A stretch of DNA of 7,539 nt from Candidatus Stahliibacteriota bacterium (GTDB lineage Bacteria; Hydrothermota; Tepidihabitantia; B3-TA06). Under the pieces are notes generated by a model that was given only the letters and a program-made list of their open reading frames with translations, searched no databases and was not told the DNA's origin. The position numbers and the translations under genes are program-made. The stretch covers positions 1 through 7,539 of the forward strand of contig JAUVJT010000103.1 of NCBI GenBank assembly GCA_030592225.1. Direction: 5' to 3'. This document shows positions 1-6,914 of the stretch, piece by piece. The first letter of the stretch is position 1, and each line of letters opens with the position of its first letter.

Positions 1-1
1 A

Positions 2-46
2 ATATGCTCGTCTTGCGGGAAAGAGTTTTTTGTTGAGGGAGAATAA
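2..46 (+). CDS. 3' end of a gene encoding a C-terminal zinc-ribbon knuckle (partial)
   Basis: Read in frame from base 2, the window opens with 14 codons, ICSSCGKEFFVEGE, and a TAA stop at 44-46. CxxCGKxF is a typical zinc-binding knuckle of small zinc ribbons, so this is probably the last metal-binding pair of a protein whose remainder lies to the left. Only two cysteines are visible; the partner pair would be upstream. The stop lies 4 nt before the ATG of the next plus-strand gene, and that gene's AGGGAG ribosome binding site lies inside these last codons, which suggests one transcript. The family cannot be named from so short a tail. The frame assignment rests on the knuckle motif and the tight junction. 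Confidence 0.5.
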   Translation: MCSSCGKEFFVEGE

Positions 47-50
47 GAAG

Positions 51-320
51 ATGGAAAGGAAAGAGCTAATATCCTTACTTGAATTTGCACAGTGGCGGTT
101 CGCAAAGACCATGCCTCAGTTTCCACACGACTATACGTTGAGGAAGACGTGGCCGAGCGAGAGACAGTTTGAGGATGTGGTTACCGCGATAAGAGAGTTT
201 GGCAAGCCGCGTAGATGGTTCAGAAATACCTACGTCACTTTTTACGCAGAGGAATATATGTACTGGACGATGGGAGCAACAATCAAAGAAACAATCTTGA
301 TTAACAGAGCGTTGCGATGA
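51..320 (+). CDS. Small conserved-looking protein of unknown function (YWTMG motif)
   Basis: An 89-residue protein starting MERKELISLLEFAQWRFAKT. I chose ATG 51 over the upstream in-frame TTG at 30 because AGGGAG at 36-41 sits 9 nt before ATG 51, and the TTG start would lie inside the preceding zinc-ribbon gene. No signal peptide or membrane segment is visible. The N-terminal third looks helical. The rest is rich in aromatic and basic residues and contains FGKPRRWFRNTYVTF, then YWTMG, and ends ETILINRALR. From memory, similar short proteins with YWTMG and a final INR occur as hypothetical proteins in many bacteria and phages, but I know no function. It follows the zinc-ribbon tail by 4 nt, so the two are probably co-transcribed. 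It converges with the minus-strand pump operon. Confidence 0.75.
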   Translation: MERKELISLLEFAQWRFAKTMPQFPHDYTLRKTWPSERQFEDVVTAIREFGKPRRWFRNTYVTFYAEEYMYWTMGATIKETILINRALR

Positions 321-404
321 AGCGTTATCATTCAGCTTTGTCAACAGGGGATGTGTCGGCACCTGCGATGGAGCGGACGGAAGAAGAATCCATTCCTGGT
401 TTTT

Positions 405-432
405 CTCTGTGCGCTCCGTGAACTCTGTGGTT
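405..432 (-). repeat. Repeat copy E: three tandem 9-mers NNCACNRAG
   Basis: Read on the minus strand this begins AACCACAGAG, followed by two further 9-base units, TTCACGGAG and CGCACAGAG. It is the most GC-rich and most diverged of the five copies and matches copy A (6814-6841) at 20 of 28 positions in an ungapped alignment. It lies just beyond the end of the pump operon, so the operon has a member of this family on each side, in opposite orientations (A plus, E minus). Confidence 0.6.
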
Positions 433-452
433 TAATTTTTCCTTACGCTAAA

Positions 453-472
453 GGGCGACGCAGGCGTCGCCC
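453..472 (-). terminator. Probable intrinsic terminator of the efflux operon
   Basis: A perfect 8-bp inverted repeat, GGGCGACG at 453-460 and CGTCGCCC at 465-472, with a 4-nt loop. It starts immediately after the TAG stop (473-475) of the last operon gene. On the minus strand the stem is followed by only TTTAG, a weak U-run, so efficiency is uncertain. There is no T-run on the plus-strand side, so it is not clearly bidirectional. It could also be a dispersed hairpin repeat that has landed at the gene end. Confidence 0.5.
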
Positions 473-1117
473 CTACATCAACGGTATCCGGAAAATCACC
501 TCGCCGCCGACTCTCAAGAGATTCTCGTTTGCATCGGTTGCGCCGAACTTTTCTCTATCCTCCGAAAAGATAAGATCATAGTCAACGCCAAGTCTGAATC
601 CCAGGAACTCGGTTGGCCATATGCGCAGGCCCCCGCCGATGCCTATTCCAAAGCTTGCTGCGGCAAGCTCATTGATGGTGGTATCTGCATCCTGCACTAT
701 CATATATTCGTAAAGGTCACCGTCCGCATCAAGCTGCTGCCAGGAGTAGAGTCCTGCACACCCGCGCACGTAGGGGTCAACCCATTTCCAGCCCGGTGAC
801 CAGGAGTTGGTGAGTTGGAATACGTGATGGATGAACTGAGGATGCAACGTTGGAGGGAAGGAGTCGAACTCGAATAAAATTGGATGGAGATTGGCGGAGA
901 CATCCGAGTAGTAGTAGCGCAGTCCGTAGTCGAAGCCTTTCCAGACCTCAACCTCGACCGCGCCGCCGAAGTTGTAGCCGAAATCCGAGGACTCTATCTC
1001 CTCGCCTACAGCCCACACCGCGCCGCCTGCAGGTGCGAATTTAAGGGCCATGCCGAAAATCGGGGACGTTCCCATCAGTCCCGCAATTACCATGCTCGCA
1101 AGCAATCTGGTTCTCAT
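473..1117 (-). CDS. Predicted outer-membrane beta-barrel protein, last gene of the efflux operon
   Basis: A 214-residue protein with a signal peptide (MRTRLLASMVIAGLMG..., likely cut after the GMA at residues 22-24). The mature part is rich in aromatic and Gly residues in alternating, amphipathic strands, for example residues 47-70, DPYVRGCAGLYSW at 114-126, and 155-184. The last strand is RVGGEVIFRIP. This pattern and size fit a small outer-membrane barrel of about eight strands, like the OMP_b-brl group; the assignment is by pattern, not by recognised homology. The C-terminus, IPLM, lacks the usual final aromatic residue of the barrel-targeting signal. The ATG overlaps the stop of the PII-like gene by 4 nt, with GGAGG just upstream, so translation is coupled. 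Its role in the pump system is unknown: it could be an envelope accessory protein or an independent porin-like protein. Confidence 0.8.
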   Translation of the reverse strand: MRTRLLASMVIAGLMGTSPIFGMALKFAPAGGAVWAVGEEIESSDFGYNFGGAVEVEVWKGFDYGLRYYYSDVSANLHPILFEFDSFPPTLHPQFIHHVFQLTNSWSPGWKWVDPYVRGCAGLYSWQQLDADGDLYEYMIVQDADTTINELAAASFGIGIGGGLRIWPTEFLGFRLGVDYDLIFSEDREKFGATDANENLLRVGGEVIFRIPLM

Positions 1118-1413
1118 ATTATTTCCTCCACGGGTAAAACCAATACCCTGAAGCCTTCCTCGCTGTGGCGCACGGAAAGCTCTACGAGCAATGGTTTCAA
1201 CTCTCTAAGTTTTTCTGCATCCACTTGGATAAGGTAGCGCATGAAGTGTCCCGGCCAGGTGTGGTCGTCCATCAACCGGCAGGTGCGCATCTTTCCCACG
1301 TAGCCGTCCTGCTTGACGTAGTTGTCTATCCCCGCCTCGTTAAGCACCTTGTGCAATCCTTCTTCAAGCGAGGCGTCAAAGGTGATGGCCAGGAGTTTAT
1401 GTCCGGTCTTCAT
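1114..1413 (-). CDS. PII-like transporter-associated protein (PG0541-like)
   Basis: A 99-residue protein with the ferredoxin-like beta-alpha-beta order of PII proteins: strand KLLAITFD (6-13), helix 15-28, strand about 30-39, a loop equivalent to the T-loop (about 40-58), strand YLIQVD (60-65), helix 66-84 and strand FRVLVLPV (88-95). The loop carries HTWPGH at 51-56. From memory, an HTWP motif at this place is typical of the PG0541 family of transporter-associated proteins, and PII-like proteins encoded beside RND pumps have been described as a separate PII group. It lacks the classical GlnB/GlnK T-loop uridylylation signature as far as I can see, so it is not a standard nitrogen regulator. 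Inferred role: a trimeric cytoplasmic sensor acting on the adjacent permease. Cys45, His51 and His56 could bind a ligand or metal. The AAGGAGG site precedes the ATG by 6 nt and lies in the permease's last codons; the genes overlap by 4 nt. Confidence 0.8.
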   Translation of the reverse strand: MKTGHKLLAITFDASLEEGLHKVLNEAGIDNYVKQDGYVGKMRTCRLMDDHTWPGHFMRYLIQVDAEKLRELKPLLVELSVRHSEEGFRVLVLPVEEII

Positions 1414-4400
1414 GCTAAACCTCCTTGTTTGCGAGCCATTCTGGTCTCGCGTCTTAATTTTCTTTTCTCCGCGCCACGTTCAAACCCGCTGTACAAGACG
1501 GGGATAAGGATAAGGGTTACCAGGGTGGAAAAAGTGAGACCGCCGATGACTGCTACCCCCAGGGGAGACCACATCTGGGATCCTTCTCCGGTTGCCAGGG
1601 CAAGCGGCATGATGCCGAAGACGGTGGTAAGGGTGGTCATAAGCACCGGACGCAGACGGCGCTCGCCCGCCTGGAGGATAGCCTCGCGCACCGATTTCCC
1701 GCGGCGGCGAAGCAGGTTGATGTAGTCTACCAGCACGATGGCGTTGTTTATTACTACCCCGACCAGAAGAGTCAATCCCACGAATCCCATAAGACCAAAG
1801 GTCGAACCGGTTATAAGGAAGGCCAGCGCTACGCCGGTTACAGCAAAGGGGATGGCAAAGATGATGATGAATGGTTCCTTGAAGCTCTCGAACTGGGCGG
1901 CCATGATAAGAAATACCAGCACGATGCCTATGAGCATGGCAAGGAAGACGGATTGAAAGGACTCTGCCTGATCCTCGGCCTGACCGGTTATTGCGGCGCG
2001 CGTACCGTAAGGAAAATCAATACCGGCGAGGAGTGTTTGAACCTGCTTGGTCGCTTCACCCAGAGGCAGTTCGTAGAGATCGGTTTCCACCTTGAGCATT
2101 CTTTCGCCTTCCTTGCGTTCGATGGACAGAGGCCCTTCATGTATCTCGAAATGGGCGATATTGGAAAGCGGGACCGAGAATCCCAGAGGGGTGGGGATTA
2201 GCATCGTCTCCAGATCAAGCTCTGTCCAGTTCGACGCATCGGCAAATCGCAGCATAACGTCCAGTTTATCGCCGTCCATATCAATCTGGGTAGCCAACTT
2301 GCCTTGGGATGCGTCATGCAGATAGGCTCCAACCTGAGCCGGGGTAAGACCGTAGGCGTAGGCGCGCTCCCTGTTGATTTTCAGCCACATCTCCGGCCGC
2401 GCCGATTCACGGCTGACGCTCACACCAACGAATCCCGGGACGTTGTTGAGGGAATCGGCAATCGCCTTGGCGAGACTATCGGTAGCGGCAAGCTCGTAGC
2501 CATATATCTCTATGGTAATAGCCGGCCCGCTGCCCACCGGGCCGAATCCCCCGGGTACAGAAAAGTAAAGCCGCTTGATGCCCGGCATGTCGGAAAATGC
2601 CTGATTAAGCATCCTCGCCGCCTCCTCGTTAGGCATCCTGGCATTCTCGGTAAACAGCACCGTTATTTCACCGGTGGCGTCGGTTTCTACCGTGCCTGAA
2701 AAACCAGACATCCCTGAACCGGATGTGCCGGCCTCAGTAAGTACCACGTCAACGTCGGGTACGATACTCCGGATAGAATCGCCGATTACCCGGGTGACGC
2801 TGTCAGTAACCTCAAACCGGGTTCCTACAGGCATCTCAAGCCGCGCTTCCACGTAGCCTGGATCAGGAGTCTGCATAAACGAAGTGGGGATTACGGTAAA
2901 CAACGCCAGTCCGCCGCCGAACACCAGAATTGCCGCTACCGCCACCACCAAACGATGGGAAAGCGCCCAGTCAAGCATTTGTCGGTAGAAGCGCGCCAGG
3001 CCTTCAAGCCCTCGGGGAATCTGCTGCAGGATGGGGGTTTTGTTTTTCCTGGTTTTTTTCTTCGTTTTCCTGAGGAATCGGGAAGCCAGCATGGGGGTAA
3101 GGGTCATTGCGGTAAATAGTGAAACGAACAGGATGATGAGAACCGTTATAGCCAGTTCGTTGAAGAAAATCCCCACAAATCCCTGGATTAGCAGGAAGGG
3201 AAGGAAAATAGCCACCGTGGTAAGGGTGGATGCCAGTACCGCCTGGGAAACCTCCGAGACCCCGAACCGGGCGGCTGTTTTGGCGTCGCGCCCCCGTTCC
3301 CGTTGTCGAAAGACGTTTTCAAGCACCACGATGCCGTTATCCACCACCATGCCGATGGTAATGGCCAGACCGGAAAGGGAAATCATATTGATGGTGCCGT
3401 CAGCAAGATAAAGGTAGACAAAGGCGCCTATCAGGGAGACCGGAATGGTCACTGCCGTAATCCAGGCCGCCGAGAAGTTGCCCAGAAGCAGGAAGGAGAT
3501 GATTATCACCAGTATTCCGGCCACGATAAGGGTGCGGGCAAGATTGCCGATGGAGGCCGTGACCAGCTTCGAGGAATCGTAGATGACTGTGATTTCCACC
3601 TCAGGATGGACCTGGCGTATTTCATCCAGCACTTTCTCGATATTGCGCGCCACGTTGACGGTGTTGGACCCGGAGCGTTTCTGAATCCCGAAGTACACCA
3701 CGTCTTCTCCATCCAGCCGGATGGAGTGATCTGCCGGAATGAAACGCTCCTCAACCGCAGCTATGTCTCCCAGCCGGACTACCTGTCCGACTTGGACTCC
3801 CACAGGTACCCCTTCAATCTCCCGCACCGATTTGAACTCGGCAGGTACACGCAGGATAAGGTTCTGCCTGCCTCTCTTTACGTCGCCTACAGGAAAGTTG
3901 ATGTTGGATGCCGCAAGCGAGCGAGCTATTCCATCGATGGTGAGTCCGGACAGCTCGAATTTGGATCGCTCAATCGTTACCGTCACCTCTCGGTGTTTGC
4001 CGCTGGACATCACCATGATGTTGCCCACCCCGGAGGCGCGCTTCATCTGGGGGGCGAACTTATTTTCTACCAGCCGCTGCAGATCAATTCGCTCGTCCTT
4101 GGAAGTAACCACCGCCCATATCACCGGAGCCATGGTGGCGTCAAATTTCCACAGCACCGGGTCCTCGGCGCCTTCCGGGAAGAATGGAACGGTGCGGTCA
4201 AGCATCTCCCTTATCTCAGTGGTGGCCGCGTCCAGATCCTTGCCGAACTCGAATTCCACGTAAACAATCGAGACTCCTTCCTGGGACAGGGAGCGGATTT
4301 TTTTGACGTCGGGAACGTTGGAAAGCGCCTCCTCCAGGGGCTCGGAGATGTTGCGTTCCGCGTCCTGGGCAGACGCTCCAATGTAGGGGGTAACTATGGT

Positions 4401-4529
4401 GACGACGGGGTAAGTTACGTCGGGGTAGAGATCTACCGGCAGGCGGGAAAGTGAAATGCCGCCGAAAATCATTATTATTGCGAAGACGACGAAGGTAAGA
4501 ACCGGTCGCTTGATAGCGAACTTAGTCAT
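1410..4529 (-). CDS. RND efflux permease, HAE1 (AcrB-like) family
   Basis: A 1039-residue inner-membrane proton antiporter, full length for the AcrB/HAE1 family. It has TM1 at about 10-30, the porter domain to about 330, TM2-6 at about 333-485, a basic cytoplasmic linker (RKTKKKTRKNK, 487-497), TM7 at about 526-546, the second porter and docking domains at about 550-860, and TM8-12 at about 861-1015. The TM4 motif is GMVVDNGIVVLEN, with Asp397 and Asn398 at the places of AcrB D407 and D408. The TM10 motif is GVVINNAIVLVDY, with Asn928 at the place of AcrB K940. As far as I recall, such Asn variants are common in one branch of HAE1 pumps, so the protein is probably active with a single-Asp relay. 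Substrates cannot be told from sequence. The motifs are not those of heavy-metal (CusA/CzcA) pumps. The ATG has GGAGGA upstream and overlaps the adaptor gene by 8 nt. Confidence 0.96.
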   Translation of the reverse strand: MTKFAIKRPVLTFVVFAIIMIFGGISLSRLPVDLYPDVTYPVVTIVTPYIGASAQDAERNISEPLEEALSNVPDVKKIRSLSQEGVSIVYVEFEFGKDLDAATTEIREMLDRTVPFFPEGAEDPVLWKFDATMAPVIWAVVTSKDERIDLQRLVENKFAPQMKRASGVGNIMVMSSGKHREVTVTIERSKFELSGLTIDGIARSLAASNINFPVGDVKRGRQNLILRVPAEFKSVREIEGVPVGVQVGQVVRLGDIAAVEERFIPADHSIRLDGEDVVYFGIQKRSGSNTVNVARNIEKVLDEIRQVHPEVEITVIYDSSKLVTASIGNLARTLIVAGILVIIISFLLLGNFSAAWITAVTIPVSLIGAFVYLYLADGTINMISLSGLAITIGMVVDNGIVVLENVFRQRERGRDAKTAARFGVSEVSQAVLASTLTTVAIFLPFLLIQGFVGIFFNELAITVLIILFVSLFTAMTLTPMLASRFLRKTKKKTRKNKTPILQQIPRGLEGLARFYRQMLDWALSHRLVVAVAAILVFGGGLALFTVIPTSFMQTPDPGYVEARLEMPVGTRFEVTDSVTRVIGDSIRSIVPDVDVVLTEAGTSGSGMSGFSGTVETDATGEITVLFTENARMPNEEAARMLNQAFSDMPGIKRLYFSVPGGFGPVGSGPAITIEIYGYELAATDSLAKAIADSLNNVPGFVGVSVSRESARPEMWLKINRERAYAYGLTPAQVGAYLHDASQGKLATQIDMDGDKLDVMLRFADASNWTELDLETMLIPTPLGFSVPLSNIAHFEIHEGPLSIERKEGERMLKVETDLYELPLGEATKQVQTLLAGIDFPYGTRAAITGQAEDQAESFQSVFLAMLIGIVLVFLIMAAQFESFKEPFIIIFAIPFAVTGVALAFLITGSTFGLMGFVGLTLLVGVVINNAIVLVDYINLLRRRGKSVREAILQAGERRLRPVLMTTLTTVFGIMPLALATGEGSQMWSPLGVAVIGGLTFSTLVTLILIPVLYSGFERGAEKRKLRRETRMARKQGGLA

Positions 4530-5445
4530 TCGATTCCTCCGCCGGGGTATAGGTATCCTTGACGCTTACCCTGCCGCCTTCCTCAGCCACCCGCTGACCA
4601 ACATAAAGCACTGCGTCGTCTATCGCCAGACCGGAGAGTATCTCGATATATTCCCCGTCATCCAGACCAACCCCTACGTCGCGTTTGACTGCAGTACTGT
4701 CCTCGGCGAGCACGTAGCAGAACTTGCCGTCCAGCCCCAGCACGCAGTCCACCGGCAGGGCCAGGTCGGCTTTCTTCGAGGCCACAACCACGTTTATTTC
4801 GGCGTGCATGCCCGGGGTGAGCTTGCCCGAAGGATTGGATAGCGTGGCCTCGGCCTGGGCCGCGCCGGAGCGGGAGTCCACAAACCGGGACACGCGCGAC
4901 AGGGTAGCGGTGGCGCTATAGTCTATTGTGGGTACGTAAAGGTCGGCCTTACTGCCTTGCTTTACGCTGTTGATGTACTTTTCCGGTACGTTGAACGCCA
5001 GCTTGAGTCGGGAGGTCTCAGATATCCTTCCGATGGGCATCTGGGGAGCAACCATCTCACCTGGACTAAGTCCCATGGAGAAGAAGCGGCCGGATATAGG
5101 CGCTTCAACAGGAACAGGTTCGTACTCAACACCTGGTATGTCGCGGTCAATCGTGGCCACCGTGGCTCCTTTGGAGACGTAGGAACCCTCACTGCGGGTA
5201 TAACCTATAAGCTTTCCGGGAAGGGTGGGGTGGACCATCACCTCGCGCGATCCCTTTAGCGAACCTGAAAATCGCACGGTGCGCTGGATGATTTTGGGGG
5301 CGGGATAAGTTACTATCACTGAGGTTGCCGGTTTTTCCTCAATCCGCGCCGGTTCCTTTTTGCATCCAGCCACAGGTATCAACACCAGCGCCGAGATTAT
5401 TACTGCAATTGCAGATTTAACTATCCGCTTCAATCCAAACTTCAT
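4522..5445 (-). CDS. RND periplasmic adaptor lipoprotein (MFP), hairpin-less short form
   Basis: A 307-residue membrane fusion protein that should link the permease to the TolC-type channel. It has a lipoprotein signal, with a hydrophobic stretch at 8-25 and lipobox VAGC with Cys28, so it is probably anchored by lipid. The first lipoyl half-motif is at about 71-100 (PGKLIGYTRSEGSYVSKGA) and the second at about 113-139 (APISGRFFSMGLSPGEMV). A beta-barrel domain covers about 145-222, including the family's LTPGMHAEI at 209-217, and a membrane-proximal domain about 223-300. Only about 12 residues join the lipoyl halves, where AcrA-type adaptors have a long coiled-coil hairpin; this explains the length, short of the usual 370-400 residues. 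From memory, BesA of Borrelia is a known hairpin-less adaptor. The start is well supported: AAGGAGG lies 7 nt upstream, and the ATG overlaps the tolC-type stop by 4 nt. Confidence 0.93.
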   Translation of the reverse strand: MKFGLKRIVKSAIAVIISALVLIPVAGCKKEPARIEEKPATSVIVTYPAPKIIQRTVRFSGSLKGSREVMVHPTLPGKLIGYTRSEGSYVSKGATVATIDRDIPGVEYEPVPVEAPISGRFFSMGLSPGEMVAPQMPIGRISETSRLKLAFNVPEKYINSVKQGSKADLYVPTIDYSATATLSRVSRFVDSRSGAAQAEATLSNPSGKLTPGMHAEINVVVASKKADLALPVDCVLGLDGKFCYVLAEDSTAVKRDVGVGLDDGEYIEILSGLAIDDAVLYVGQRVAEEGGRVSVKDTYTPAEESND

Positions 5446-6788
5446 CTCAAATCCTCCTTGCCAGCGTTGTTGGCAGGTGTCTTAAACTCTCGTAACGTCT
5501 CGGCATCCCACAACCATGCGGCGGCGTTGAGTTTCTCCCCAGCCAGAATCAACTGGTAGAGTGCGGCCAGCCGGGACAGATCCACCTGGGTCCTGGACAA
5601 TTGGATGCTCTGGTAGTCCAGGGAACTTATCACTCCCATCCGGTACTGCTCTTCAGCCATCGAAGCAAGCTCGGCCATCTGCGTACCCAGGGTCTGCTGA
5701 ACCAGAAGTTGCTCGTTAGCTTCCACCCATGATGCGTGCGCCTGCCGAACCTGGAGATCTATCCCATCGGCGGCCTGACTGCGGGTGTAGACAAGCTTCT
5801 TTGCCTGAATGTCTGCCACTCGTGCTTCGGATAAACCCTTGCCTCCGTCATATAGCGGCCATTCGAGAGCCAGGGTGGCGGCCATGGATGAACCCCAACC
5901 TTCGGCTTGCTGGTAGGGATTCTGCCAGCTCGGCGATGCAACAAATATCAGCGAGGGTGAGTATGCGGAGCGGGAAAGAGAGCGTGAGAGACCAACAATC
6001 TGCTCTGCCCGATCAAGGGCGGAGATCTCCGGCCTTTGCGCCAACGCCCGAGAAACCAGCGAGTCCGCGGACATCTTTTCGTATTCTATCGCCAGCTCTC
6101 CCTGTGCTTTTACCGGGGTGGAAACCGACTGGCCTATCACCACGTTCAGAAACTGCTGAGCCTGTAGCGCCGCATTCTCCGCTTGCACCAGCGCGGCCCG
6201 CGCCTGGGAGACCGCCACCTCGTCGGCCTTGAGATCGAGAGGCGAGGCGTAGCCTACCTTCCATCGGGCACGGGTCTCCTGGAGCCGATCGGATGCACGC
6301 GCCAGGTCGGCAGCCGCTATTTTCTTTGCCTCTTCGGCAAGCATCAGTCCGTAGAACGCGGCGGTCACCTGGACGTGCAGTTCCGCACGGGTCATCATCG
6401 CATCTTCCTCGGCAGCGTCCACTCCCAACTCGACCATCTGGACGGCCCAGGCGCGTTTACCGCCCAGAAACAGTGGTACGGTTATCGAGAATCCGGCAGA
6501 GTAGTTGTCAGCGGCGCCCATGGGAACTTCAAACTCCACCCCGGGCATGACCTCAAAATTCATTACGGGCACGGTATTCAACCGGGTGTAGGAGCCTGAA
6601 AATTTTACCTGTGGCGAGAATCCGGCACGAGTCTGAATGAGTTGCTCTTCGGCTTCATCTATCCCCAGGTCGGCAACTCTCAGCCCCGGGTTTTCCCGAA
6701 ACGCTGCCCGAAGCGCCTCGTCATAGGTGATGGCTTGCGCACTGCCCACAGTCAGAATCAGGCAAATGAGGTATTTCAAATGCTTCAT
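5442..6788 (-). CDS. TolC-family outer membrane efflux protein, first gene of the operon
   Basis: A 448-residue outer-membrane channel. It has a Sec signal peptide (MKHLKYLICLILTVGSAQA, likely cut after Ala19), then ITYDEALRAAFRENPGL, the usual opening of the mature OEP domain. Two tandem OEP halves are visible, each with the strand motif before the second long helix: FSITVPLFLGGKR (about 100-112) and LALEWPLYDGGKG (about 308-320). Long Ala/Glu/Gln-rich coiled-coil helices follow each. The C-terminus (KTPANNAGKEDLR) is polar and short. The ATG at 6788 has an AAGGAG site 6-7 nt upstream. Repeat copy A begins 26 nt before the start codon, so the leader of the operon runs through the A/B inverted repeat. 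No strong promoter is obvious in the 126 nt up to the GxxExxY stop, so transcription could also read in from that gene. Confidence 0.95.
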   Translation of the reverse strand: MKHLKYLICLILTVGSAQAITYDEALRAAFRENPGLRVADLGIDEAEEQLIQTRAGFSPQVKFSGSYTRLNTVPVMNFEVMPGVEFEVPMGAADNYSAGFSITVPLFLGGKRAWAVQMVELGVDAAEEDAMMTRAELHVQVTAAFYGLMLAEEAKKIAAADLARASDRLQETRARWKVGYASPLDLKADEVAVSQARAALVQAENAALQAQQFLNVVIGQSVSTPVKAQGELAIEYEKMSADSLVSRALAQRPEISALDRAEQIVGLSRSLSRSAYSPSLIFVASPSWQNPYQQAEGWGSSMAATLALEWPLYDGGKGLSEARVADIQAKKLVYTRSQAADGIDLQVRQAHASWVEANEQLLVQQTLGTQMAELASMAEEQYRMGVISSLDYQSIQLSRTQVDLSRLAALYQLILAGEKLNAAAWLWDAETLREFKTPANNAGKEDLR

Positions 6789-6813
6789 TCAATCTCCTTT
6801 AGGGGAATTTTTG

Positions 6814-6841
6814 AACCACTAAGAACACAAAGAGCACAAAG
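6814..6841 (+). repeat. Repeat copy A: three tandem 9-mers NNCACNAAG
   Basis: Starts AACCACTAAG, continues as AACACAAAG and AGCACAAAG, and is preceded by TTG. It is the least degenerate copy in the window. It lies in the leader of the efflux operon, in inverted orientation to copy B (6871-6898). The extended arms 6811-6841 and 6871-6901 match at 22 of 31 positions, with perfect TTGAACCAC ends, so a transcript of this leader could fold into an imperfect hairpin. Confidence 0.7.
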
Positions 6842-6870
6842 ATGGGGAATAAGTCGAGTCAAAACTTTTC

Positions 6871-6898
6871 CTTTGTATCTATCGTGATCGTTGTGGTT
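6871..6898 (-). repeat. Repeat copy B, inverted relative to A, 3' of the GxxExxY gene
   Basis: On the minus strand it begins AACCACAACG and ends ATACAAAG, followed by GAAAAG. The middle 9-mer is more degenerate than in copies A or C. It lies 16 nt after the stop of the GxxExxY gene and in the same orientation as copy C upstream of that gene, so B and C are direct repeats flanking it. Confidence 0.6.
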
Positions 6899-6914
6899 CA
6901 ACATTTCCGCAAGA

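Larger units (their letters stand above)
321..472. other. Intergenic region between convergent transcription units
   Basis: A 152-nt gap between the stop of the YWTMG gene (plus strand) and the stop of the beta-barrel gene (minus strand). It holds repeat copy E (405-432) and the GC-rich hairpin at 453-472, described separately. In the remaining bases (321-404) I see no convincing gene, promoter or RNA. Confidence 0.6.

Noticed and set aside
351..581. Plus-strand frame across the intergenic hairpin and the end of the beta-barrel gene
   Set aside because: It crosses repeat copy E and the terminator hairpin, contains an Arg run read from the stem, and overlaps a well-supported minus-strand gene.
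1114..1413. Classical GlnB/GlnK nitrogen regulator
   Set aside because: The length, the loop sequence with HTWP and the linkage to an RND permease instead of amtB or glnA point to the transporter-linked PII-like group.
1165..1725. Long plus-strand open frames opposite the operon, including 3303-4454
   Set aside because: They lie antisense to clear PII-like and RND coding regions, have low-complexity or basic composition and show no recognisable motifs; they are by-products of GC-rich coding on the other strand.
1410..4529. Heavy-metal RND pump (CusA/CzcA type)
   Set aside because: The TM4 and TM10 motifs and overall sequence resemble HAE1 multidrug-type permeases, and the adaptor shows no metal-binding Met/His-rich segment.
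6857..6862. TTGACT on the minus strand as a -35 box for the efflux operon
   Set aside because: No convincing -10 hexamer follows at 16-18 nt, so I do not call a promoter.
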